From HTCC2207 sp002685195 (GTDB lineage Bacteria > Pseudomonadota > Gammaproteobacteria > Pseudomonadales > Porticoccaceae): 64,000 nucleotides of DNA. Location: contig CP179212.1 in the NCBI GenBank assembly GCA_051201675.1, forward strand, positions 434,001 to 498,000, read 5' to 3'. The notes below the pieces were generated by a model, which was not told where the DNA came from, ran no database searches, and saw only the letters and a list, made by a program, of their open reading frames with translations. Shown piece after piece: positions 8,237 to 16,062 of this stretch (positions are counted from its first letter, which is position 1; the number at the start of each line of letters is the position of its first letter). The position numbers and the translations under genes are program-made.

Positions 8237-10057
8237 TTACTGCTTACCAAATATATTTTTTAGAGCGCTAGTGTTGCCCAGATATTTCTCACCAATTTTT
8301 TCTATCAGGGTATTTCTGAGTAAATCTTTAGTGGCGCTTTGGTCGGGCACGCAACTTGGGGGCTGAGAGGTATCACCATCAAAACGTCCAGTGCAGATAA
8401 AGGGAATAGTGCGGTTTTGAAGACGTTTATTAATACTGCAACCCAGAGAGCTAGTTTTTGAACCGGCTATTAGAGCGTTTACATCGAAACGATACCGCTG
8501 TTCAAGCATTTGAACATAGCCTTTACCTGCAAGATTAAGATTACCCAATGCAGTTGTTATGTCATTCACCGAAATTCGCCCATTAGAAATACTAAGGTTG
8601 CTGGTGAGTGTTTCCAAGTTGGTTCCTGTGGGCAGTGCACTTAAATTACTGGAAGAGCCACCCATAAGTGTGGCGGCCTGACAAACAGTCTGCTCGAGAT
8701 TCATCGCCTCATAGGAGGGGTCTAATACAGTAAATCGCCCAGACCCAGAGAGTGACTGTTGAATCTCAGTGATATCTTGGCCAGTGCCACTCATGGTTAT
8801 ATTTCCTGTGAGCTGCCCGCTGACATCCGTAAGATCTGCAAGGGCACTAAAAGCTTTGTTCAGGTCAACTGAATCTATGGAAGTTTGCAAACTAAAAGAG
8901 GGTGATCTATCTCTTAAGTCGACTCGAGCCGTGGCATTTAACTGTCCCCCGAGAAGATCTGCATTAAATGATGTCAACTGCAGAAAATTATCTAAACCGG
9001 AAAGATTGCCATAAAGGTTAGATAGCGAAAATGTGTCTAATACAATTTCATTAATCGTGAGTTCGATCTGACTTTGGCCCTGCCAAAAGATAAATGGCAA
9101 TGCTAGTGGTGCAAAGATTGCGCCAGAATTTGCGGGGTTGGTTGAGGATCCACTGTCGGGCAGATAGTCACTGAGTTTAAACTGATCGCCAGAAATCAGA
9201 GCATTCATTACCCCAGTGGATTGATCGGCCTCAATGGTTGCATCAAAGCGCTGTTGGTCGATAAAAATTTCGTGGACATAGTTTGAGTAACCCCAAGGGT
9301 TAACGCTGAATTCACTATTAAAGCGCACATCTGTCAGAGCATTAGCATTTGACATTGTTGGTATGCTGAAGATGGGTAGGCGTTGTTGTATGGTTTTAAT
9401 TTGGTTCATCACATTAATTGAGGGACTTGAAAGATTACCCACAATCTCTAAGGCCTCCAAATCAGCATCTACATTGCCAGTGACGATAATTTGGTCTGCT
9501 TGGAGTCTTAGGCCTGTCGCTTTGACCTGCGTGATTTTTTGATCTTTAACTTTTATAGCAAGAGTTGTGCTTATAGCCAGAGGCAGACCATTAAGAACTT
9601 CCGCTGAGGCAGAAAAATCAAAATCACTTCCGCTAAGAGAGAAGTTATCAACCGATAAGGCTACGTCATCCAGTTGGATGGGCAACAAGTCGGGGTTAGC
9701 ATAACGGAAAGTCCCTTGACTGATTGTTACTGAATCTACAGGTATGTTTGAAAGATCAATCTTGCCATTTAAGAGGAGCAGCCAGTCAGCAGTAACAATC
9801 ATTTGACCTACACTACCTGAATGAAAATAGTCATCAGCGAAAATGACTTGCTCGATTGCTATGCCCAAGCGAGGGAAAAACTGCCATGTTATATCACCCT
9901 CAATCGACAATCGGATACTATTTTCGTTAGCCACAGCCTCTATGTCGCTCTTGTAATCATTAGGGTCGATGAGAGTTGTGATAACAATTACCGCAATTGA
10001 GGCAAACACCAAGAGTGATGCCACGATAGACAGTAACCATTTACTTATTTTCGGCAA
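8237..10057 (-). CDS. AsmA family protein (outer-membrane lipid homeostasis)
   Basis: I place the start at a TTG (10057) because GGAG sits seven bases upstream and it leaves a 606-residue protein starting MPKISKW just before the single N-terminal membrane helix (about residues 5-27). A longer frame runs up to 10360 but would overlap hisB on the other strand and adds no recognisable sequence. After the helix comes the AsmA-type DPNDYKSDIEA segment, then a long beta-rich periplasmic region typical of AsmA/TamB-like lipid-bridge proteins, with the conserved C-terminal LSGSGRFTVLDPSYEAMNL block. AsmA proteins are thought to carry phospholipid across the periplasm. Synteny asmA-mutY-yggX agrees with Pseudomonas. 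Confidence 0.85.
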   Translation of the reverse strand: MPKISKWLLSIVASLLVFASIAVIVITTLIDPNDYKSDIEAVANENSIRLSIEGDITWQFFPRLGIAIEQVIFADDYFHSGSVGQMIVTADWLLLLNGKIDLSNIPVDSVTISQGTFRYANPDLLPIQLDDVALSVDNFSLSGSDFDFSASAEVLNGLPLAISTTLAIKVKDQKITQVKATGLRLQADQIIVTGNVDADLEALEIVGNLSSPSINVMNQIKTIQQRLPIFSIPTMSNANALTDVRFNSEFSVNPWGYSNYVHEIFIDQQRFDATIEADQSTGVMNALISGDQFKLSDYLPDSGSSTNPANSGAIFAPLALPFIFWQGQSQIELTINEIVLDTFSLSNLYGNLSGLDNFLQLTSFNADLLGGQLNATARVDLRDRSPSFSLQTSIDSVDLNKAFSALADLTDVSGQLTGNITMSGTGQDITEIQQSLSGSGRFTVLDPSYEAMNLEQTVCQAATLMGGSSSNLSALPTGTNLETLTSNLSISNGRISVNDITTALGNLNLAGKGYVQMLEQRYRFDVNALIAGSKTSSLGCSINKRLQNRTIPFICTGRFDGDTSQPPSCVPDQSATKDLLRNTLIEKIGEKYLGNTSALKNIFGKQ

Positions 10058-10238
10058 TTTAAGGCTCCGTATGCTATTGATTGAATCTATTTCGTTAGAC
10101 AATTCGGTATGGTAACTCAAGAGAATAAATCTGTCCCTTTGAGAGCGTATTCTATAACTCCAATGGCTTAATATTGAATTAAAAAACCCAAGTATTTTCA
10201 GGTATAATGCCCATCCTCTGAATATGTTGGAGCCTCTG

Positions 10239-10832
10239 ATGGCCGAGCGAACAGCTACAGTCACCCGCAATACACTGGAATCGCAGATTACCATATCGGT
10301 AAACTTGGACGGTACCGGTAAAGCGAACCTTGATACACCCGTTCCCTTTTTGAACCACATGTTGGATCAAATTGCCCGTCATGGATTGATCGATCTTGAT
10401 ATTCAAGCGGCAGGGGACACGCACATTGATGATCATCACACAGTTGAAGATATTGGTATTACCCTAGGTATGGCGATCGCGGAAGCTATTGGTGACAAGA
10501 AAGGGTTAACTCGCTATGGACAGTCCTATGTTCCATTGGACGAAGCTTTATCAAGAGTCGTGCTAGATTTTTCTGGCCGTCCAGGATTGTTTATGCGTGC
10601 AGAATTTGTGCGAGGGCAGGTTGGTGATTTTGATGTTGATCTCACCCGAGAGTTCTTTCAGGGTTTTGTAAATCATGCCTTTGTAACTCTGCATATTGAT
10701 AACTTGCGGGGTGCCAATGCGCATCACCAGGTTGAAACTATATTCAAAGCCTTTGGACGTGCGCTGCGCATGGCGGCCAGTGCGGATGACCGTATGGCCG
10801 GCGTGCTACCCTCAACTAAGGGTAGCTTATAA
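10239..10832 (+). CDS. hisB: Imidazoleglycerol-phosphate dehydratase
   Basis: It catalyses the sixth step of histidine synthesis, dehydrating imidazole glycerol phosphate. From the ATG at 10239 (GGAG six bases upstream) the product is 197 residues, the normal monofunctional IGPD length. An upstream ATG at 10224 would add five residues. The metal-binding repeats are visible: FLNHMLDQIARHG, DTHIDDHHTVEDIGI, and later NAHHQVETIFKAFGRALR. The enzyme is a 24-mer Mn enzyme in the cytosol. It is divergent from asmA and followed by hisH after 47 bases. Confidence 0.96.
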   Translation: MAERTATVTRNTLESQITISVNLDGTGKANLDTPVPFLNHMLDQIARHGLIDLDIQAAGDTHIDDHHTVEDIGITLGMAIAEAIGDKKGLTRYGQSYVPLDEALSRVVLDFSGRPGLFMRAEFVRGQVGDFDVDLTREFFQGFVNHAFVTLHIDNLRGANAHHQVETIFKAFGRALRMAASADDRMAGVLPSTKGSL

Positions 10833-10879
10833 GTCTTTTTTGAAAGGCATTCACTACACTACAGATGGTTGAATCGTCC

Positions 10880-11530
10880 ATGAGTCAGTCTGTTAATCAC
10901 ATTGCTGTTGTTGACTATGGTATGGGTAATCTTCATTCGGTTGCCAAGGCCTTAGAGCACGTCTGTAAAAATGCAAAGGTGTCAATTACGGCAGATGCGG
11001 CAGTGGTGGAAAGCGCAGATCGGGTTGTTTTTCCTGGTGTTGGTGCTATTGGTGACTGCATGAGTGAAATTCAAAGACTGAAAATCAATGAGGTAATCAA
11101 TAACGCGATCATCACTAAACCTGTTCTGGGTATTTGTGTTGGCATGCAAGCGTTGCTGCAACACAGTGAAGAAAATGGTGGTGTTGACTGTTTAGGAATA
11201 CTTCCTGGGAAGGTTAGACTATTTAATAAACAGTTTACTGACAACCTAGGGGCGAGAATCAAGGTCCCTCACATGGGCTGGAACAACGTTTTTCAATCCG
11301 GTGATCACCCTCTCTGGCAGGGCATACAGCAGGATAGTCAATTTTACTTTGTACATAGTTACTACGCCGATATTGAGAATAATCCTTATATTGCCGGTTA
11401 CTGTGATTATGGTGTCAAATTTGCTGCTGCTTTGAGCCACAACAATTTATTTGCGGTTCAATTTCACCCAGAGAAGAGCGCAGACAATGGTTTGCAGTTA
11501 TTGCGTAATTTCACTCAATGGGTGGTTTAG
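10880..11530 (+). CDS. hisH: Imidazole glycerol phosphate synthase, glutamine amidotransferase subunit
   Basis: HisH releases ammonia from glutamine for HisF, which closes the imidazole ring. The 216-residue protein shows the class I amidotransferase set: VVDYGMGNLHSV at the start, nucleophile Cys in GICVGMQALL, and the His-Glu pair in VQFHPEKSADNG. I used the ATG at 10880; an in-frame ATG at 10865 is equally possible as neither has a clear ribosome site. Oddly, hisA and hisF do not follow as they do in related genomes; a DUF2288 gene is next, so its partner must be encoded elsewhere. Confidence 0.95.
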   Translation: MSQSVNHIAVVDYGMGNLHSVAKALEHVCKNAKVSITADAAVVESADRVVFPGVGAIGDCMSEIQRLKINEVINNAIITKPVLGICVGMQALLQHSEENGGVDCLGILPGKVRLFNKQFTDNLGARIKVPHMGWNNVFQSGDHPLWQGIQQDSQFYFVHSYYADIENNPYIAGYCDYGVKFAAALSHNNLFAVQFHPEKSADNGLQLLRNFTQWVV

Positions 11531-11535
11531 TTTCG

Positions 11536-11853
11536 ATGCCACACAGCAAAATTACAGAGCCCGCTGATCAAGAATTGATCACTCGGCTTAATAGCGAAAC
11601 AGCCAAGGTTGGCTGGCATGAGCTACAAAAGCATTATGCTGCAGGGAATGTTGTCGCTGTGTCCGACAGTGCTGATTTAATTGCCGTGGCGTTAGCATTT
11701 CATCAAGATAACCGTTCCCAGGTAGAGGGTTGGCTGGCGGATAAAACTGTTTTTGAGATAGAAGACCAGCAGGCGTTAGACTGGCACGAGAATAATACAG
11801 AGCACTGGGCAGTGGTAATTCCACCATTTGTGTTAGTGCAAGAAATTAAATAG
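11536..11853 (+). CDS. DUF2288 family protein
   Basis: This is a small soluble protein of about 105 residues. The segments KVGWHELQKHYAAGNVVAVS and ADLIAVALAFHQDN, and the late WAVVIPPFVLVQE match the DUF2288 family, for which no function is established. The start is taken at ATG 11536, five bases after the hisH stop; an ATG at 11518 overlapping hisH is the alternative. It is very likely translated from the hisBH transcript, so it occupies the place of hisA in this operon. Confidence 0.75.
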   Translation: MPHSKITEPADQELITRLNSETAKVGWHELQKHYAAGNVVAVSDSADLIAVALAFHQDNRSQVEGWLADKTVFEIEDQQALDWHENNTEHWAVVIPPFVLVQEIK

Positions 11854-11870
11854 TAGGGAGTAAAGTCACA

Positions 11871-12644
11871 ATGAATATTAATAAAAAAATTGCAGTAGTA
11901 ACCGGTGGCGCCTCAGGTTTAGGTCGCGCTGCTTCGCAGTTATTGGTTGATGCTGGTGCAACAGTAATAATATTTGATATGAATGAAAGTGCTGGGGAAC
12001 AAGCAGTCGCTGAGCTTGGTGCAGGGTCTTCTCGTTATATGCAGTTAGATGTTTCCAACGGACCTGATGTTGAATCAGCGTTTGAAAATATTCTTGAAGA
12101 ATTTGGTCGAGTGGACGTCTGTGTTAACTGCGCCGGAATCGGTATTGCAGCCAAAACAGTGGATCGAGAAGGCCAACCCCATGACCTAGATCTATACCGT
12201 AAAGTCATCGAGGTTAATTTAATTGGTACTTTTAATGTTGCCCGTTGCGCAGCAGCGGCAATGGCCAAGAATGAGCCTGATGAGAAAACCGAACGTGGGG
12301 TTATTATCAACACAGCATCTATTGCTGCATTCGATGGACAAATGGGCCAGGTAGCTTACTCTGCAACTAAAGGTGGAATTGTTGGTATGACATTACCTAT
12401 GGCTCGAGATTTGGCCAAGCAAGGAATCCGAATCAATACTATTGCACCTGGTGTGATGGCCACGCCATTAATGCTGGCTGCACCAGAGCATGTTCAAGAT
12501 GGTATTGTCGCTAATATCCCATTCCCAAAAAGACTTGGAGAACCCTCTGAGTTTGGTCAGTTAGTCGTGCACATTACTGAAAATAGTTACCTTAATGGAG
12601 AGACTATTCGTTTAGATGGTGGTGTGAGAATGCAACCACGCTGA
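11871..12644 (+). CDS. Short-chain dehydrogenase, 3-hydroxyacyl-CoA dehydrogenase type II-like
   Basis: The 257-residue protein is a classical SDR: the cofactor motif TGGASGLG at residues 12-19, Asp near 36 (FDMN) that favours NAD over NADP, NCAGIG near 88, and the catalytic Ser...YSATK set. The closest family I recognise is the HSD17B10-like 3-hydroxyacyl-CoA / 2-methyl-3-hydroxybutyryl-CoA dehydrogenases (EKTERGVIINTASIAAFDGQMGQVAYSA-type centre, split here as IINTASIAAFDGQ and AYSATKGG). That role fits isoleucine and branched-acid breakdown, whose propionyl-CoA product is handled at 16-22.8 kb. GGGAG precedes the ATG. Confidence 0.85.
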   Translation: MNINKKIAVVTGGASGLGRAASQLLVDAGATVIIFDMNESAGEQAVAELGAGSSRYMQLDVSNGPDVESAFENILEEFGRVDVCVNCAGIGIAAKTVDREGQPHDLDLYRKVIEVNLIGTFNVARCAAAAMAKNEPDEKTERGVIINTASIAAFDGQMGQVAYSATKGGIVGMTLPMARDLAKQGIRINTIAPGVMATPLMLAAPEHVQDGIVANIPFPKRLGEPSEFGQLVVHITENSYLNGETIRLDGGVRMQPR

Positions 12645-12647
12645 TAC

Positions 12648-13748
12648 TTAGGCTGATTCAGACAACCACTGAGTGATTTCTTGGTGGTTGCCTCTGAAAA
12701 CAACCCTTTCACGACGCTTTTCGAGTTGATATAAATACATAGGATCATAGTAGTCGGCTGTAATTGCCGTTAGCCAGTCGCGGTGATTGGCAAAATTGTC
12801 ATTGTGTTGAGTCTTGAGCGCGTCGGTCATGAGTGAGTGAATTTCATTGGTGCGTTGCCCCCCTAAGCGTTTTTTTACTCTTAATAAACTGTCAATAAGA
12901 TAGTCGGCAAAAGCGGTTTCTGCATTTTCAGCATGATATGCCACGGTCTCTTGGTAGCGATCAACTACGTATTCTTGCCACAGCTTTTCAATGCGTTGCT
13001 CAAAGGGGAGTTCAATCACTACCATTGGGCTCACAACCATGGATGAGGTCAGTGGAATAGGTAGGTGTCGCCCCCCGATATTACGACTTTCGTCCTCCAG
13101 AATAATACTGCGCTGTGGATATTTTTGTTTGACGGCCATGAGATCTAAGGCAACCATATTCTCAAAATCCACTTGTGAAGGTTGCTGATCTAAAGCCCGG
13201 CCAAAGCTAGAGCCCTTATGGTTGGCAGCACCTTCTAGATCGATACTTCTGGGTAGAGTTTTAATGATGTCGGTTTTGCCAGTGCCGGTCATACCTGACA
13301 ACAAGACGAATTTTTCACTACTGCACAGGTCGGCAATTTGGTTGATTAAAAATCCCCGCAAACTTTTATACCCGCCCTCAACTCTGGGACAAATAACACC
13401 AGCATCGGCTAACCAATGTTGACTTAATTGAGAGCGTAACCCACCCCTAGCACAATAAAGGACGGCATTAGGGTTAGAGGCCACAAAATCTACCCAAGCA
13501 TTGATTCGCTGTTGTTTGTTGTCGCCAGAAACAAGTTGGTGACCCAAAGTAATTGCCGCTTGCTGCCCTTCCTGTTTGTAGCAAATTCCAACTTGTTGAC
13601 GCTCATCATCGGACATTAAAACTAGGTTTTGGGAAAACGGCAGAGCACCAGTTTGAAACTCCACTGGCGCTCTAACATCAATCATCGGAACCTTATCAGT
13701 GAGAAGACTAAGGTAATCGCTGGTTAATGGAAGTGGCGATTGATTCAA
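12648..13748 (-). CDS. selU: tRNA 2-selenouridine synthase (SelU/MnmH)
   Basis: It replaces sulphur by selenium in 2-thiouridine at the wobble position of certain tRNAs, using selenophosphate. The 366-residue protein has an N-terminal rhodanese domain with catalytic Cys99 in YCARGGLRSQ and a C-terminal P-loop domain with GMTGTGKTDI and the EDESRNIGGRHLP motif typical of the family. The start is a TTG that overlaps the selD stop (TTGA), with GAGGT at ribosome-site distance, so translation is coupled to selD. Confidence 0.94.
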   Translation of the reverse strand: MNQSPLPLTSDYLSLLTDKVPMIDVRAPVEFQTGALPFSQNLVLMSDDERQQVGICYKQEGQQAAITLGHQLVSGDNKQQRINAWVDFVASNPNAVLYCARGGLRSQLSQHWLADAGVICPRVEGGYKSLRGFLINQIADLCSSEKFVLLSGMTGTGKTDIIKTLPRSIDLEGAANHKGSSFGRALDQQPSQVDFENMVALDLMAVKQKYPQRSIILEDESRNIGGRHLPIPLTSSMVVSPMVVIELPFEQRIEKLWQEYVVDRYQETVAYHAENAETAFADYLIDSLLRVKKRLGGQRTNEIHSLMTDALKTQHNDNFANHRDWLTAITADYYDPMYLYQLEKRRERVVFRGNHQEITQWLSESA

Positions 13749-14809
13749 GAAGATACCTCGATAGTCACAACGCTAGCATCGTAATCGATCAGTTTACCGA
13801 TTGGCTGGCAATGGCAGTTTGCTTGGTTAAGTATCGATGCAACCTCGTTCACTGAATTGGGGCTTACTGCGACTAGTAGACCACCACTAGTCTGGGGATC
13901 ACAGAGTAAAGCCTGATCGTACGAGCTAATATCGCCGACATATTTATTAATGCTCTGCCAGTTACGCTGACTGCCTCCGGGAACACATCCAGCTTCAATG
14001 TAGTCGCTAATAGACTCATCTAGCACAGGAACAGATGATCGATCGATGTTAGCGTTAAGATGACTGCCTTGACAGATTTCCAGTAGGTGACCCAATAGCC
14101 CGAAACCAGTTACATCTGTCATTGCGTTGACACCAGAGAGTTTTCCAAGGGCAGCGCCTACGGAGTTTAGTTGCATCATGGTTTCAACCGCTAACCGTGT
14201 ATGCTCAGGCTGCAGTTTGCCCTGCTTCTCCGCAGTGGTGAGAATACCAACACCGATGGGTTTGGTTAAAAATAAACTATCACCAGATTTTGCTGTACTG
14301 TTTTGTTTGAGATTATCTAAATTGACTTTACCAGTGACTGCTAAACCAAAAATAGGCTCTTGGGTATCAATGGAGTGACCTCCTGCAAGATGAATACCTG
14401 CATCTTTGCACGCATAACGACCGCCATCTAAAACCTTTTGAGCTATCTCTGCATCTAGAACATCAACCGGCCACCCAAGAATCGCGATTGCCATCATGGG
14501 GGTGCCCCCCATGGCATAGACATCACTAATAGCATTAGCCGCAGCGATACGGCCAAACTCAAATGCATCATCCACAATGGGCATAAAAAAATCGGTGGTA
14601 CTAATGATTCCACTGCCATCCCCGAGATCGTACACAGCAGCATCGTCCTTGGTGCTATTGCCCACCAGCAGATTGGCGTCATCTGGGGCTATAAAATCTG
14701 TTTTTAAAAATTTTTCTAGAACGCTTGGGGCGATCTTACAGCCACAGCCGGCGCCATGACTAAATTGGGTCAGTCTAATCTCACTGCTCATGGTTATTTT
14801 ATCGCTCAT
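13745..14809 (-). CDS. selD: Selenide, water dikinase (selenophosphate synthetase)
   Basis: SelD makes selenophosphate from selenide and ATP. The 354-residue protein begins with the catalytic loop SHGAGCGCKI; Cys22 corresponds to E. coli Cys17 and Lys25 to Lys20. The codon there is TGT, so it is a cysteine rather than selenocysteine form. The ATP-binding GGHSIDTQEPIFGL and the ends NAMTDVTGFGLLGHL and DPQTSGGLL are also present. An ATG six codons in (14791) is an alternative start. With selU directly downstream and no selA/selB seen, the visible use of selenium is tRNA modification. Confidence 0.95.
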   Translation of the reverse strand: MSDKITMSSEIRLTQFSHGAGCGCKIAPSVLEKFLKTDFIAPDDANLLVGNSTKDDAAVYDLGDGSGIISTTDFFMPIVDDAFEFGRIAAANAISDVYAMGGTPMMAIAILGWPVDVLDAEIAQKVLDGGRYACKDAGIHLAGGHSIDTQEPIFGLAVTGKVNLDNLKQNSTAKSGDSLFLTKPIGVGILTTAEKQGKLQPEHTRLAVETMMQLNSVGAALGKLSGVNAMTDVTGFGLLGHLLEICQGSHLNANIDRSSVPVLDESISDYIEAGCVPGGSQRNWQSINKYVGDISSYDQALLCDPQTSGGLLVAVSPNSVNEVASILNQANCHCQPIGKLIDYDASVVTIEVSS

Positions 14810-14845
14810 TTAATTTATACAGGGTACTTTGTTTAGGGACCAAGG

Positions 14846-15850
14846 TCATGAGTTTTGCTTACAATATTCACGGGGAGAGAGGCCAGTCCAGTGCTTAAAT
14901 GCCCGTGTGAATGACCGAGACTCGCTAAACCCCACAGCTTCTGATACCTGTTCAACAGGTAACCTCTCATGAACTAGCTTGGTAATTGCAAGATTTCGAC
15001 GAAGGTTGTCTTTGATCTTTTGATAGCTAGTGGCACTCTCTTTGAGTCGTCGATGGAGGGTCTGAGCGCTCATGCCGAGCTCCTCAGCTAACTCTTGAAT
15101 AGTAGAAAAAACCAATCGATCGGGATCTCTTTGGCTAATAATCCGTTCTATTTGTGCCTCAAGAATAGTTTCAGATCCAGGGATAGTCATTACATCAGCA
15201 GGTGCATTCTCCAAGTACTGGTTAAGCTCTTGGTCTGATCGAAGTAACACCTTATCAAGATAATGAGCATCAAAAATAAGTCGATTAGCGGGGCTATTAA
15301 ACCGCAGAATAGAGGGAAACATGATCTGCAGTTCTGATTTATGGTCAGGAACAGGAAATGTGAAGTGAGTTTCTTCTAGTCTAATAGGTTCACCGATATA
15401 CCAGCTAGGAAATCGATGCCAAATAACAAGCCAGAACTCAGCCATAAAATGTTCCGGGTCATGACTCGGATTTGCCATTGTAAATTCAAATATCGCCTTA
15501 CCATTTTCTACATTAAGAGCCATGGGGATATCACTGCTGACAAGGTTGTAGAAGTCGATGGCTTTCTCAAGAAGCTCACCCAGCGTACTGCAGCGGCTGA
15601 CTAGCTCACTCATGGTTGCAAACAGACCGATCTTGCACGGGTTCTCGGTAAAACCCATAAATTCATCATCTAAGGTCTCTTGGACACCTTTAAATAAACG
15701 AGCAACCTGATCAGTATGCTCTCGCTGATCTGGTTTGTTTAGGCGTGTTGGGTTGATACCTGCACGCTCTAGGATGGGTCGCTGGGGCAGATTGCGCTGA
15801 CGTATTCCGTGTAGACAAGCAATCACATGATGTTGACAAATTGTGGCCAT
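14846..15850 (-). CDS. AraC-family transcriptional regulator with arabinose-binding-like N-terminal domain
   Basis: The 334-residue protein has an N-terminal ligand domain of the type found in OruR/ArgR-like AraC regulators (residues about 20-210, with the conserved ILERAGINPTRLNKP and FMGFTENPCKIGLF blocks). A C-terminal double helix-turn-helix runs from about 235 to 334 (MSAQTLHRRLKESATSYQ and VGFSESRSFTRAFKHWTGLSP). It is divergent from the methylmalonyl-CoA mutase operon across a 212-base gap, so a role in activating propionate or methylmalonyl-CoA metabolism is a reasonable inference; the effector is unknown. Confidence 0.85.
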   Translation of the reverse strand: MATICQHHVIACLHGIRQRNLPQRPILERAGINPTRLNKPDQREHTDQVARLFKGVQETLDDEFMGFTENPCKIGLFATMSELVSRCSTLGELLEKAIDFYNLVSSDIPMALNVENGKAIFEFTMANPSHDPEHFMAEFWLVIWHRFPSWYIGEPIRLEETHFTFPVPDHKSELQIMFPSILRFNSPANRLIFDAHYLDKVLLRSDQELNQYLENAPADVMTIPGSETILEAQIERIISQRDPDRLVFSTIQELAEELGMSAQTLHRRLKESATSYQKIKDNLRRNLAITKLVHERLPVEQVSEAVGFSESRSFTRAFKHWTGLSPREYCKQNS

Positions 15851-15910
15851 GACAGCTGGTTACCCAGTAAATTAAGATTAATTGTGAGTTTATGATTGAT
15901 TTATAGCATA

Positions 15911-15943
15911 TTATTGGAATATTACTCAATATAATTGGCAATA
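15911..15943. promoter_or_regulatory. Candidate AraC-type direct-repeat operator
   Basis: Two ATTGG half-sites, each followed within a few bases by an ATA-containing A/T stretch, start at 15913 and 15934, exactly 21 bases apart, which puts them on the same DNA face. This is the usual layout for AraC-family dimers. The site lies between the divergent regulator gene and the mutase gene. The assignment rests only on spacing and context. Confidence 0.35.
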
Positions 15944-16062
15944 AATGTGATTTTTTGTGTTGTAAATAGTCCTACTATTCACGGATAGTGTGCGGCATAG
16001 TGCCCCTCTTAAATATTGTTATCATAGAGCGGCACACGAGGAATCAAAAGGCGGATATAAGA

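Noticed and set aside
10058..10360. N-terminal extension of the AsmA frame
   Set aside because: It overlaps hisB on the other strand, has no family similarity, and a TTG with GGAG at 10057 gives a standard AsmA start before the membrane helix.
13745..14809. Selenocysteine codon in SelD
   Set aside because: The catalytic position is TGT (Cys), not TGA.
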